Shown here: positions 34,477 to 42,639 of the stretch, piece after piece
Layout of the letters: every line of letters begins with the position of its first letter
Numbering within the stretch: position 1 is the stretch's first letter
NCBI RefSeq assembly: GCF_900108315.1
Contig: NZ_FNVB01000008.1
Location: forward strand, 173,537-237,536
From: Saccharopolyspora kobensis
Lineage (GTDB): Bacteria; Actinomycetota; Actinomycetes; Mycobacteriales; Pseudonocardiaceae
Length of the DNA stretch: 64,000 bases
Direction: 5' to 3'
Made by a program: the position numbers and the translations under genes
The notes under the pieces: model-generated
Databases searched by the model: none
Told to the model about the DNA's origin: nothing
What the model saw: the letters and a program-made list of their open reading frames with translations, nothing else

Positions 34477-34556
34477 ACCCGCCCCGGTCGGGGCGCGGTG
34501 CGGGGTGAATTCCCGAACCGGCCCCGCCCGGGCCCTCGGCCGCCTAGCCTGGCGCG

Positions 34557-35096
34557 GTGATCAGACGATCCACCAGGTGGAAAGCGATCAGTCCCGCCGG
34601 GTTCCTGCTGGTGCTGCTGTGCTTCGGGCTGCCTTTCCTCACCTTCTCCTGCGAGGGGCCGACCGGGACGATCAGCGCCGACATGACCGGCTGGGACATG
34701 GCGTTCGGCGGTGAGCCGACCATGACCGCCACCGGCGTCCTGGATCCGGAGGCGATGCGGTCGCCCGACGCCCCCGAGGAACCGATCCCGGTGCAACCGC
34801 TGGTGCTGATCGCGTTCGCGGTCGTCGTCGCGGGCGTTGCGCTGTCCTGGATGAGCCGGTGGATCGGGATTCCGGTCGGCGTCGCCGCCGCCCTGCTGCT
34901 GATCGCCGGCCAGGGGCAGGTGCGCCCCAGCCTCATCGCCGATATGCGGGAGGCGAACGACTTCCCGATCAACCTGCCCGAGAGCATGTTCACCTACCGG
35001 TACGGCTACTGGACGTCCCTGGCGCTCCTGGTCGGCATCGCGATCTACAACGTCGTCGAGATAGTCCTGAGCCGCCGAACCCCATCACCGGGTTGA
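34557..35096 (+). CDS. Hypothetical membrane protein (179 aa)
   Basis: The protein has four predicted transmembrane helices: FLLVLLCFGLPFLTFSC near 17-33, PLVLIAFAVVVAGVALSW near 81-98, IGIPVGVAAALLLIAG near 103-118 and LALLVGIAIYNVVEIVL near 155-171. A soluble loop of about 45 residues lies between the first two. No family is recognised. GTG at 34557 starts it. An ArsR regulator is convergent 46 nt downstream, without evident functional link. Confidence 0.7.
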   Translation: MIRRSTRWKAISPAGFLLVLLCFGLPFLTFSCEGPTGTISADMTGWDMAFGGEPTMTATGVLDPEAMRSPDAPEEPIPVQPLVLIAFAVVVAGVALSWMSRWIGIPVGVAAALLLIAGQGQVRPSLIADMREANDFPINLPESMFTYRYGYWTSLALLVGIAIYNVVEIVLSRRTPSPG

Positions 35097-35142
35097 ACCG
35101 GCGATCAGTCGGCAGGCTCGGTGAAGTGCTGCTCCACGAGGC

Positions 35143-35499
35143 TCAAGCCGATCGTTCTTCTCCGCTGCCCGCCGCCCGACGATCGCGACGGGTCCGGTAG
35201 ACCTCGGTTTCCAGCGCGTCGAGGCGGCGCGCCCAGCCGGCGGGCGGAACGAACGGAGCGAGCCATTCGAGCAGTTCGGTGAACCGGGCGACGTCGAGCA
35301 CGTAGAGCCGCCGCCTGCCGACGAGCTGATCGCGCACCAGCCCGCTCTCCCGCAGAACCCGCAGGTGACGGCTGACCGCCGGGCGGCTGATCTCGAACCG
35401 CTCCGCGATCTCCCCCGCGGACAACCGGGCGCTCCGCAGCATCTCCAGGATCTGGCGCCGCACCGGGTCCGCGATCGCCTTCGCCACCTCGTCCACCAC
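35143..35499 (-). CDS. ArsR family transcriptional regulator
   Basis: The protein has 118 residues. The winged helix is clear: KAIADPVRRQILEMLRSARL, SAGEIAERFEISRPAVSRHL and RVLRESGLVRDQLVGRRRLY. No metal-binding Cys pair is present, so it belongs to the metal-independent ArsR group often found beside polyketide cyclase/AHSA1 genes, although none is adjacent here. GTG or ATG starts near 35499 (VDEVAKAIAD). A symmetrical GTAACC-N4-GGTTAC site lies 6 nt upstream of the start and suggests autoregulation. Confidence 0.88.
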   Translation of the reverse strand: MVDEVAKAIADPVRRQILEMLRSARLSAGEIAERFEISRPAVSRHLRVLRESGLVRDQLVGRRRLYVLDVARFTELLEWLAPFVPPAGWARRLDALETEVYRTRRDRRAAGSGEERSA

Positions 35500-35505
35500 C
35501 TGAGC

Positions 35506-35521
35506 GTAACCAACTGGTTAC
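35506..35521. promoter_or_regulatory. Probable ArsR operator
   Basis: GTAACCAACTGGTTAC has GTAACC/GGTTAC arms with a 4-nt centre, immediately upstream of the ArsR start. Confidence 0.65.
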
Positions 35522-35667
35522 CCGATGCCAAGGTGTCGCACGCCGGGCCGACCCAAGCTTCGGATTCCACAGTGGACTCCGGTAGGCACTGCCACCCCTT
35601 CATCGGGGACGGCGGTGAGCATCTCCCGAATGCCACCGCTGTCGGTGCCATCTGAGAAGGTGGATGG

Positions 35668-35769
35668 ATGATCAGCGTTCCTGGAATCTCGGAAGTCATC
35701 GTGATCATCGCGGTGCTCGCCGTCATCATCGGCATCGGAGCATGGCTCGTTCACGCCTTCAAGAAGTGA
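35668..35769 (+). CDS. Single-span membrane peptide (33 aa)
   Basis: A 33-codon frame from ATG 35668: MISVPGISEV then a hydrophobic helix rich in Ile and Val and a basic end HAFKK. GAAGGTGG precedes it. It has the form of a small bitopic membrane protein. No partner gene is adjacent; the function is unknown. Confidence 0.5.
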   Translation: MISVPGISEVIVIIAVLAVIIGIGAWLVHAFKK

Positions 35770-36024
35770 GCACATCCACTTAGGACCGAACCACCGGTGC
35801 GATCCAGCCGGTCCGCACGACACCCGAAATGCCCGCTCTGCGAGGAATCGGGCGCATCGAACCGACCTGCACCGACCTGAACTCCGACGACGCCGAGGTG
35901 CGGCGGCGGGAACCGCATTCTCACCCGGATCGCCCTGGTCACGGATGGGGTCTGCTCTGGCAGACTGATCCGTACCGGCGTCTGACGAGACGCCCGGGCA
36001 GCTACCGCAGGAAGGATCGGGCCT

Positions 36025-36915
36025 GTGCAGGATCTCGGTGCCAGTGCGTTCGACCTGGCGTTCCGCGGCCGGAGGGTCGTTCGCGACCGCGCGCTGGTGA
36101 TGGCCATCGTCAACCGCACACCGGACTCCTTCTACGACCGCGGCGCCACCTTCGAGGAGGACGCCGCCAAGACCGCCGTCGAGCGGGCCGTCGCCGAGGG
36201 CGCCGACGTGATCGACATCGGCGGGGTGACCGCGAGCCCGGGCGCCGAGGTGGACACCGACGAGGAGATCCGCCGGGTGCTGCCCACCGTCGAGTGGGTC
36301 AAGGCCACCTACCCGGACGTGCTGATCAGCGTCGACACCTGGCGGCACGAGGTCGCCGACGCGGTCTGCCGGGCAGGCGCGGACATCATCAACGACGCGT
36401 GGGGCGCCGCCGATCCCGAGATCCTCGACGTCGCGGCGACCTACTCCGCCGGCTACATCTGCACCCACTCCCCGCGCACGCCCCGCTCCGTGCCCGTCCG
36501 CTCGGACTACGAGGACGTCGTGCGGGACGTGGTGACGTCGACCGTCCGGCTGGCCGAGCTCGCCGAGTCCCGGGGCGTTCCGCGGGCGGGCATCCTGATC
36601 GACGGCACCGGGTACGGCAAGAACACCACCGATCACCTCACCCTCGTCGCCCGCACCGAGGAGATCGTCGCCGCGGGCTGGCCCGTCCTGATGGCGCTGT
36701 CCAACAAGACCTTCGTCCGGGAGAGCCTGGACTTGGACGTGGCCGATCGCGACGAGCTGCTCACCGGCACGCTGGCGGCCACCGCGCTCGCGGCCCGCGC
36801 CGGTGCGGCGATGTTCCGCGTGCACCAGACCTTGCAGACCCGGCGCACGCTGGAGATGGTGGCCTGCATCAACGGCACCCGGACGCCCGCACGGGCGCAG
36901 GAGTGGATTTCGTGA
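36025..36915 (+). CDS. folP: Dihydropteroate synthase family protein
   Basis: The protein has 296 residues. The DHPS signatures are visible: VMAIVNRTPDSFYDRGATFE (pterin/pyrophosphate loop), VIDIGGVTASPGAEVDTDEE, ISVDTWRHEVADA, IINDAWGAADPEI and FRVHQTLQTRRTLEM near the end. DHPS joins p-aminobenzoate to the pterin diphosphate in folate synthesis. The loop reads NRTPDSFYDRG instead of the common NVTPDSFSDGG, like actinomycete FolP2-type paralogues, some of which lack activity. GTG at 36025 starts it, and the stop overlaps the RibD-like gene by 4 nt. Confidence 0.85.
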   Translation: MQDLGASAFDLAFRGRRVVRDRALVMAIVNRTPDSFYDRGATFEEDAAKTAVERAVAEGADVIDIGGVTASPGAEVDTDEEIRRVLPTVEWVKATYPDVLISVDTWRHEVADAVCRAGADIINDAWGAADPEILDVAATYSAGYICTHSPRTPRSVPVRSDYEDVVRDVVTSTVRLAELAESRGVPRAGILIDGTGYGKNTTDHLTLVARTEEIVAAGWPVLMALSNKTFVRESLDLDVADRDELLTGTLAATALAARAGAAMFRVHQTLQTRRTLEMVACINGTRTPARAQEWIS

Positions 36916-37655
36916 TCAAGCAGATCTGGCCGGAGCCCGCCGACATCGACGACGAGCGGCTGGAGCAGCTCTACACCTACCCGGAAGCGCGGCGCTGGCT
37001 CGCGGTCAACTACGTCTCCAGCGCGGACGGAGCCGTCGAGGTCGGCGGCCGCGCGCGCCAGCTGTCGAGCCCGGCCGACCAGAAGGTGCTCAAGCTCGGC
37101 AGCGACCTCGCCGACGTGCTCATCGTCGGTGCGACCACGGCGATGGTCGAGGAGTTCCGCGGCGTGCACCCGGACGAGGCCACGCTCGAACGCCGCCGCA
37201 GGCACGGGCTGCGCGATGTGCCGCCGACCGCGGTGGTCACGACCGGCCGGTCGCTGCCCGCCGACGCACCGGTGATCACCGAGGCGGCCACGCCGACCCT
37301 GGTGATCACCTGCGCTTCCGCTCCCGAGTCGAAGCAGAAGGCGTGGGAGGCGGCCGGCGCCGAGGTGCTGATCGCCGGGCAGGACGAGGTCGACCTCGCC
37401 GCGGCGGTGGAAGCGCTGGTCGAGCGGGGCCTGAACCGGATCGACTGCGAAGGCGGCCCGCACCTCTTCGGCGGGCTGCTCGCCGCCGGTGTGGTCGACG
37501 AGCTCCGGCTGACGGTCGCCCCGCTGCTGGTCAGCGGCACGCACGAGCGGATCGCCACGGGTCCGTCGCTCGACCCGGTCGAGATGGAGCTCGCCTCGGT
37601 GCTCACCGAGGACGGCGCCATGCTGGTGCGCTACCTGGTGCGCAACCGCCCGTAG
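36912..37655 (+). CDS. RibD C-terminal domain (pyrimidine reductase-like) protein
   Basis: The protein has 247 residues of the dihydrofolate reductase-like RibD_C fold: LAVNYVSSADGAVEVGGRAR, SDLADVLIVGATTAM, then GLNRIDCEGGPHLFGGLLAA and VVDELRLTVAPLLVSG, which carry the NADPH-binding pattern. It would be a 5-amino-6-ribosylaminouracil reductase or a DHFR-like enzyme. GTG at 36912 overlaps folP (GTGA). Coupled to a DHPS, a pterin or folate reductase role is attractive, as RibD_C proteins can supply dihydrofolate reductase activity. A strong terminator follows. Confidence 0.87.
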   Translation: MIKQIWPEPADIDDERLEQLYTYPEARRWLAVNYVSSADGAVEVGGRARQLSSPADQKVLKLGSDLADVLIVGATTAMVEEFRGVHPDEATLERRRRHGLRDVPPTAVVTTGRSLPADAPVITEAATPTLVITCASAPESKQKAWEAAGAEVLIAGQDEVDLAAAVEALVERGLNRIDCEGGPHLFGGLLAAGVVDELRLTVAPLLVSGTHERIATGPSLDPVEMELASVLTEDGAMLVRYLVRNRP

Positions 37656-37668
37656 ACCTCCTGACCAG

Positions 37669-37709
37669 TTCGGCCCGGCGTTCCGCGCGAACGCCGGGCC
37701 GAACTTTTT
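37669..37709 (+). terminator. Rho-independent terminator of the folP operon
   Basis: TTCGGCCCGGCGTT (37669-37682) and AACGCCGGGCCGAA (37690-37703) form a perfect 14-bp stem with a 7-nt loop, then CTTTTTG. Confidence 0.95.
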
Positions 37710-37758
37710 GCATCTACTTCCACATCTGCGTACGCTTTCAATATTGCAAGTAGATGCA
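37709..37758 (+). promoter_or_regulatory. Inverted repeat at promoter of the membrane protein/HTH operon
   Basis: TGCATCTACTT (37709-37719) and AAGTAGATGCA (37748-37758) are exact inverted copies, 28 nt apart, around an AT-rich core with CAATAT. They likely bind the HTH protein encoded at 38239. Confidence 0.65.
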
Positions 37759-37774
37759 GATGGGAGAACCCCTG

Positions 37775-38242
37775 ATGAACGGCACGCCCGAGCTCGACCA
37801 GGTCGCCGCGGCACGGCGCCAGCTCGCGACCCACGCCCAGTACCCGGCCGCCTACTGGGCGGCCTACGGAGTCGTCCTGGTACTCCTGGCCGGTCTCCCG
37901 ATATGGAACACCTGGTTGAGGCCGGGCAGCGGCCCCTACATCTCGTCGGCGCTCACGGTGCTGGCCATGGGCTCGGCGATCTACGCATCGGTCCGGCGCC
38001 GCCGGACCGGCGTTCACCTCCGGAAGCGGATCACCGCCTACCCCAGCGCCTGGCCGATCTGGCTAGTCGGCATCGCGATCGCGCTGATCGGCCTCTTCGG
38101 CCTCCAGGCGCTGGTCAGCAGCGGCCAGCGCGAGATCGCGCTCCTGGCGCTCCCGGTCGTGGCGCTGGCCGTGTTCCTCATCCAGTTCAAGACCCGCTCG
38201 GCGATGCGCCGGGACATCGAAGAAGGCCGGGTCAGGTCGTGA
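37775..38242 (+). CDS. Small membrane protein (155 aa)
   Basis: The protein has four hydrophobic helices: PAAYWAAYGVVLVLLAGLPI, YISSALTVLAMGSAIYASV, WPIWLVGIAIALIGLFGLQA and IALLALPVVALAVFLI. ATG at 37775 is used (MNGTPEL) after GGGAG. Its stop overlaps the GTG of a small winged-helix regulator. In actinomycetes such pairs form membrane-protein/regulator units. The substrate or signal is unknown. Confidence 0.78.
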   Translation: MNGTPELDQVAAARRQLATHAQYPAAYWAAYGVVLVLLAGLPIWNTWLRPGSGPYISSALTVLAMGSAIYASVRRRRTGVHLRKRITAYPSAWPIWLVGIAIALIGLFGLQALVSSGQREIALLALPVVALAVFLIQFKTRSAMRRDIEEGRVRS

Positions 38243-38547
38243 CCGAGCAGGAGGAGAAGCCCGGCCGGGACCCGATCTTCGAAACCGGCCCGAGGCTGGC
38301 GCTGTGCGCACTGCTGCAGGGCGCGGAGTGGGTCGACTTCGCGACGGCCCGGGACATGCTGGGAGCGACCGATTCCGCGATCTCCCGGCACAGCCGCGCG
38401 CTGGAGGACGCCGGCTACCTGGAGGTCCGCAAGGGCTCAGTGGGCCGCCGCCCCCGAACCTGGTTCCGCCTCACGAAAACCGGCCAAACGGCGATCCGGT
38501 CCCACCTCGACTGGCTCACCCGGCTACGCGAAACCCTCGACACCTGA
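38239..38547 (+). CDS. Winged-helix transcriptional regulator (PadR/MarR-like)
   Basis: The protein has 102 residues: PRLALCALLQGAEWVDFATA, RDMLGATDSAISRHSRALED, AGYLEVRKGSVGRRPRTWFR and LTKTGQTAIRSHL, the pattern of the winged-helix DNA-binding domain proteins of about 100 aa. GTG at 38239 overlaps the preceding membrane protein gene by 4 nt. It probably acts on the perfect inverted repeat at 37709-37758, forming an autoregulated two-gene unit. Confidence 0.85.
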   Translation: MTEQEEKPGRDPIFETGPRLALCALLQGAEWVDFATARDMLGATDSAISRHSRALEDAGYLEVRKGSVGRRPRTWFRLTKTGQTAIRSHLDWLTRLRETLDT

Positions 38548-38575
38548 GCCCCGCCAACGCGAAGCTTCCTGCGAC

Positions 38576-39010
38576 CTAGTCCTGCCCTTCAAGTCCGACC
38601 ACGCACGAACCTGTCCACAGTGGATCACTGCCGTCGTCGGCGAGCTGCGCTTCGTAGAGCGCCACCTTGCGGGAGACCAGCGCCAAGCAGCCCTGCAGTT
38701 CCTCGATCTGCGCCGACACCCGCTCCCGGTGGCTCTGCAGCAGGGCGAGCCGTCCCTGCATGGTCGACTCCCCCTCCTGGACCAGCGCCACGTACTCGCG
38801 GATCGCAGGGAGGGGCATTCCCGAGGCCCGAAGCCTGGTGCACAGGTAGAGCCAGCTCAGATCGCTCTCGCTGTAGACCCGCTGGCCGCCGACGCGGCGC
38901 ACCGGATTGATGAGCAGCCCTTCCTTCTCGTAGAAGCGCAAGGTGTGGACGCTGAGACCGGTGCGCTCGGCGGCCTGTCCGATGCTGAGGAGGGCAGGGG
39001 TGCGCGACAT
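38576..39010 (-). CDS. MerR family transcriptional regulator
   Basis: The protein has 144 residues. The N-terminal winged helix is LLSIGQAAERTGLSVHTLRF followed by YEKEGLLINPVRRVGGQRVY, and a long dimerisation helix follows (about 80-120). The C-terminal tail contains one Cys (GSCVVGLEG). ATG at 39010. The divergent SDR gene has a promoter with a 19-bp spacer that encloses a perfect 18-bp palindrome, the classical arrangement for MerR activation by DNA distortion. Confidence 0.9.
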   Translation of the reverse strand: MSRTPALLSIGQAAERTGLSVHTLRFYEKEGLLINPVRRVGGQRVYSESDLSWLYLCTRLRASGMPLPAIREYVALVQEGESTMQGRLALLQSHRERVSAQIEELQGCLALVSRKVALYEAQLADDGSDPLWTGSCVVGLEGQD

Positions 39011-39028
39011 GTTCCGAGTCTATGGACT

Positions 39029-39059
39029 TGCCCTGGAGTCGACTCCAGGTTCTAGCGTC
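39029..39059 (+). promoter_or_regulatory. MerR-type promoter with palindromic spacer
   Basis: TTGCCC (39029-39034), a 19-bp spacer and TAGCGT (39054-39059) form the SDR promoter. CCTGGAGTCGACTCCAGG (39033-39050) is a perfect palindrome inside the spacer. Confidence 0.8.
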
Positions 39060-39066
39060 TGCGCCC

Positions 39067-39768
39067 ATGACTGATTCTCCTGTCACATTGATCACCGGTG
39101 GTTCCAGCGGCATCGGAGCGGCGGCGGCCCGACTGCTGCTGGACCGCGGCCACCGGGTCGCCGTCACCGGGCGGAACCGCGACCGCCTGGACAGGTTCAC
39201 CGGAAGTTGCGAACGGCCGGAAGCGGTGCTGGGCCTGACCGCGGACGCAGCCGATCACGATGCGATGCACTCGGTGGTGGAGACCGCCTTGAAGCGGTTC
39301 GGACGGCTGGACGCGGTCGTGGCCAACGCGGGATCCGCCACCCCGGACAGCGTCATCGACGGCGACCCCACCAGGTGGCATGAGATGGTGCTGACCAACG
39401 TCCTGGGACCCGCGCTGCTCATCCGCCACTCGATGGAGGCGCTACGAGCGACCCGCGGCCGGATCGTCCTGGTGGGCAGCGTCGCGGGCTTCATCCACAC
39501 CCCCGGCAACCTCTACGGCGCGACGAAGTGGGCGATGACCGGCCTTGCCGAGAACACCCGCCGCGCGGTGACCGAACACGGCGTGGGAGTAACGCTGATC
39601 GCACCCGGACGTGCGGACACCGACTTCTGGGAAACCCTGGGAGGCCGACCCGAAGGCCTCCTGCTGACCCCCGAACAGGTCGCCGAATCCATCGTGTGGG
39701 CGATCTGCCAGCCACCCGGGGTCGACGTCAACACAGTGGTCGTCCGCCCAATCGGCCAACCCGTCTAA
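39067..39768 (+). CDS. SDR family oxidoreductase under MerR control
   Basis: The protein has 233 residues. TGGSSGIG at about 10-17, NAG in VVANAGSATPD, catalytic Ser in VLVGSVAGF and YGATK. It ends in the conserved EQVAESIVWAICQPPGVDVN typical of the SDR family that contains NADP-dependent dehydrogenases of the YdfG type. ATG at 39067 is 8 nt after the -10 box, so the mRNA is leaderless or nearly so. The MerR protein divergent from it is the probable activator. Confidence 0.9.
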   Translation: MTDSPVTLITGGSSGIGAAAARLLLDRGHRVAVTGRNRDRLDRFTGSCERPEAVLGLTADAADHDAMHSVVETALKRFGRLDAVVANAGSATPDSVIDGDPTRWHEMVLTNVLGPALLIRHSMEALRATRGRIVLVGSVAGFIHTPGNLYGATKWAMTGLAENTRRAVTEHGVGVTLIAPGRADTDFWETLGGRPEGLLLTPEQVAESIVWAICQPPGVDVNTVVVRPIGQPV

Positions 39769-39934
39769 TCCGACGCGGGCCTGGACCGAAACCGGCTCGG
39801 TGGGCGCGCTTTCGGGCCGCCCGGGGCTACCGGCATTTGCGGATTGCTGCGCAGACCTGGACGGTCGTCGGGGAACAGGATCGACATGGCTGTTGTGGCT
39901 TCGGGAGGATTCGGTCTCTGCCATGCTATTCGGC

Positions 39935-40333
39935 ATGGCGATCCGCGTGTGGGTGGACGACTGGCAGATGCAGTGCTGCGGGGCCGCTTTCCGCATCGGG
40001 GACGAGGTGACGTGGACGCTGGTTACCGAGAAGCGCACGGACAAGCTGACCGAGCTGGTCGGGCTGGACATCGGTGCGCCGGTCACGCACGTCGAGGAGC
40101 ACCACGGGCGTCTTCCCGAGGGTGCGCCGACGACTCGCGGCGTCGTGACCGCGATCCACGCCGTCTTCGGCCGATCCGAACCTCGCCCTGGCGGTGAGAA
40201 GAACGTGCGCTATCCGGTCCCCGGCTCCGGCCGCCTGCTGTGGATCCACGAGGCGGACGGGTGGGAAGACGAATCCGCTGTCGGCGCGGAGCACTTCCGC
40301 GGCTACATCGTCGACCTCGACGTGCACCGCTGA
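39935..40333 (+). CDS. DUF6578 domain-containing protein
   Basis: The protein has 132 residues: RVWVDDWQMQCCGAAFRIGD, EVTWTLVTEKRTDKL and a terminal FRGYIVDLDVH match the DUF6578 family of actinomycetes, with a Cys-Cys pair near residue 14. The function is unknown. ATG at 39935 or 39923 can start it, and the frame upstream has no coding feel. There is no clear operon partner. Confidence 0.78.
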   Translation: MAIRVWVDDWQMQCCGAAFRIGDEVTWTLVTEKRTDKLTELVGLDIGAPVTHVEEHHGRLPEGAPTTRGVVTAIHAVFGRSEPRPGGEKNVRYPVPGSGRLLWIHEADGWEDESAVGAEHFRGYIVDLDVHR

Positions 40334-40350
40334 AGAACCACCGTCCGGCG

Positions 40351-40761
40351 CTACGGCCCGGAATCCGCGCTTCCGCGGCGCAGGCGCCTGCGGATGGCTG
40401 CGGCGATCATGAGGAGCGGGACGATCTGCGGGAGCAGGGCCAGCGGCCAGAACAGGCCCATCAGGGCAGGCAGCGCCATCAGGACCGATCCGAAACCCAT
40501 GGTGAAGGTGAGGTCGCCGTCCTGATCGTCGTGGGGATGCCGGACGAACACGGCGATCAGCCCGGCGACGGCCAGGACCACCAGCACCCGCAGCCCCCAC
40601 AGCCCCACCCAGGCCGTGACCGGCGCCAGCACGGCCACCGGCAGGAAGACCGCGAGGTACACCCACGGCGCGACGACGCACACGCGCGCCGCGACCAGAG
40701 CCCGACCATCGGGCCGGCCCTTGGCACTGGGCGGCTTGCGCCACCACACGATCACCGGCAT
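40351..40761 (-). CDS. Small membrane protein (136 aa)
   Basis: The protein has about four hydrophobic helices: VCVVAPWVYLAVFLPVAVLA, WVGLWGLRVLVVLAVAGLIA, MGFGSVLMALPALMGLFWPL and LLPQIVPLLMIAAAI, with an Arg-rich C-terminus. ATG at 40761 follows GGGAGGG. It is the last chromosomal gene before the first att copy, 48 nt away. No family is recognised. Confidence 0.7.
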   Translation of the reverse strand: MPVIVWWRKPPSAKGRPDGRALVAARVCVVAPWVYLAVFLPVAVLAPVTAWVGLWGLRVLVVLAVAGLIAVFVRHPHDDQDGDLTFTMGFGSVLMALPALMGLFWPLALLPQIVPLLMIAAAIRRRLRRGSADSGP

Positions 40762-40808
40762 CTCAGCCCTCCCGGCGCACACCCGACGACCCCGAGGCTC
40801 CCAACACG

Positions 40809-40873
40809 AACCCCAGGTCTGTGACCTGGGGTTTTGGTGGGTCGCCAGGGGATCGAACCCTGAACCCGCGGAT
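40809..40873 (-). repeat. Outer left attachment site (tRNA-Lys 3' half, copy A)
   Basis: 65 bp matching the end of tRNA-Lys and its terminator hairpin (ACCCCAGGTC...GACCTGGGGT). It diverges from the other two copies on the left, where they have CCCCACCAACGCG, and stops matching the tRNA after GCGGAT. Confidence 0.9.
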
Positions 40874-41043
40874 CTAGTCTCCCTGATCGACATCCTCTTC
40901 CGTTTGCCAGCACCTTCGATTACCTGCGCGAAGTCGATCTACCGTCCACGCCGCACACGCCATCGGTCGCTGTCGTTTGCGGAGGACTTCTTGGCAACTG
41001 GTTGGCAACCTCTCCTGCTCGGCTCCTCGAGAGCACGGTGTGC

Positions 41044-42447
41044 TCAGCCGCCCGTGTTGCCGCTGTCGCTGCTGCCGGTACTGCCGGTGTCGTCGGTGCC
41101 GGTACCGCCACTGTGACCGCCGGTGTTGCCGCCGCCAGTGTCGCTGCCGCCGCCGGTGCCGCCGGTGCCGCCGCTGTCGCTGCTGCCGGTACCGCTGCTG
41201 TCGCCGGTGTCGCCGGTGTCGCCGGTGCCACCGCTGTCGGTACTGCCACTGTGACCGCCGGTGTCGCTGCCGCCGGTGCCGCCGGTGTCGGTACCGCTGC
41301 TGCCGCCGCCAGTGTCGCTGCTGCCGGTATCGCCGCCGGGGTTACTGCCGTGCTGCCCAGGCTCGAACGGATTCGCGGGTGCGGGTTCTGCCGGGGGCAC
41401 CGCTGGCCCCTCACTCCCGTCAGGCTCGAACGGGTTCGGGGGCACGCCTTGCGGAGCGTGTGGGGGTTCGAACGGGTTCGGCGGCGGGGCTTGGGGTTCG
41501 AACGGGTTCGGCGGGACCGGCTCCGGGCCGCCGAACGGGTTCGGGGGCACATCTTGCGGAACTGGTTCGAACGGGTTCGGCGGCGCAGGTTCCGGCGGTG
41601 CCGGTGCGGGCGCTTGCACGACCGGAGGGTTCGGAGGTGTGGGTTCGGAACCACCGGTCGGCCAGAAGGTCCATAGAAGCACGCCGCAACCGATCACGAG
41701 AGCCGCGCCGAGGGCCACGCCGATCACGCTCGACACCTTGTCCTCGACCCACTCCCATCCCGCCCGCACCACCTTGCCGAACGCGGTGTCGGCCAGCCAC
41801 CCGCCGAATCTGCTCAGCAGGCCCGGGCCCTCGGCAGGCTCCGCCCCACCCGCCGGCCCAGGACTCGGCCCCACCGTCGACGGCTCGGAAGGTGGCGCGG
41901 GGCTCGGCCGCCCCTTGAGGGTCCCCGACCCCGCGTCCGGGCCCGGTTCCTTCTTACCCGTGCGCAACGTCCCAGGCGTACCCGCGCTCGCACTCGGCAT
42001 CGGCAACGGCTCCGCAGGCTCAGTGACCGGCAGCTCCGAAACGTCATCACCGGTCGGCCGCCCCGGCTCGTAATCCTCGATCGGTCCCAGTCCGGAATCT
42101 TCAGGGGGCCTTACACCGAAATCATCTAAAGCGGTTTGGTCCGCCCAGGTGTCGCCCTTCCATTCGTTCAGGAAGTCCTCGCTCGCGCGGGGCCCGTTGA
42201 GGCGAGCGTCCCGCGCCTCCTCGAGGCGTTGCCTGATCGCCTCGACCTCCCGCTGACCGTCCTGGACTTCGTCGCTGACTGTGCGTTCCTCCTCATCGAT
42301 CCAAGGGGGTCCGCCCTCCTGCACCTCCGCCCGACGCATTCTCTGGTGCATCGCCAGCGCCTTCTGAGCGACCTCCAAGCCCCTCTCCTGCGCTTCGATG
42401 TAGTTGTCCAGCGCCTTCTGGACGACCTGCTGCTTGGTGACGACCAT
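41044..42447 (-). CDS. Single-span protein with NPFEP repeats and Gly/Ser/Thr tail
   Basis: The protein has 467 residues. Order: an N-terminal charged helical, coiled-coil-like region (about 1-95, QKALDNYIEAQERGLEVAQK), a Pro-rich stretch with GRP and PSP runs, one hydrophobic helix (about 235-260, VSSVIGVALGAALVIGCGVL) and an outer part with six NPF motifs, five as PPNPF, and a last 90 residues of Gly/Ser/Thr/Asp. ATG at 42447 follows GGAGG (8 nt). Orientation would put the repeats outside the cell. It is the only intact gene of the relic element. No enzyme domain and no known family; the tail is prone to length change by repeat slippage. Confidence 0.75.
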   Translation of the reverse strand: MVVTKQQVVQKALDNYIEAQERGLEVAQKALAMHQRMRRAEVQEGGPPWIDEEERTVSDEVQDGQREVEAIRQRLEEARDARLNGPRASEDFLNEWKGDTWADQTALDDFGVRPPEDSGLGPIEDYEPGRPTGDDVSELPVTEPAEPLPMPSASAGTPGTLRTGKKEPGPDAGSGTLKGRPSPAPPSEPSTVGPSPGPAGGAEPAEGPGLLSRFGGWLADTAFGKVVRAGWEWVEDKVSSVIGVALGAALVIGCGVLLWTFWPTGGSEPTPPNPPVVQAPAPAPPEPAPPNPFEPVPQDVPPNPFGGPEPVPPNPFEPQAPPPNPFEPPHAPQGVPPNPFEPDGSEGPAVPPAEPAPANPFEPGQHGSNPGGDTGSSDTGGGSSGTDTGGTGGSDTGGHSGSTDSGGTGDTGDTGDSSGTGSSDSGGTGGTGGGSDTGGGNTGGHSGGTGTDDTGSTGSSDSGNTGG

Positions 42448-42639
42448 CCCTCTCACCTCCGGATCCTCCACGTGCTCGTCCGAAGGCTGCGCCAGGCGAC
42501 GCGATCAAAGCGGACACCATCATGTGGTGCAGCAGCCCCTGACATGCCGGGAATCTCCACTTCCCATCCACCACATCGACTCGTGGACCAACAGAGCAGG
42601 AAGTCCCGGAGCGACCGAGCACGCTGTTCGCCTGACAGA

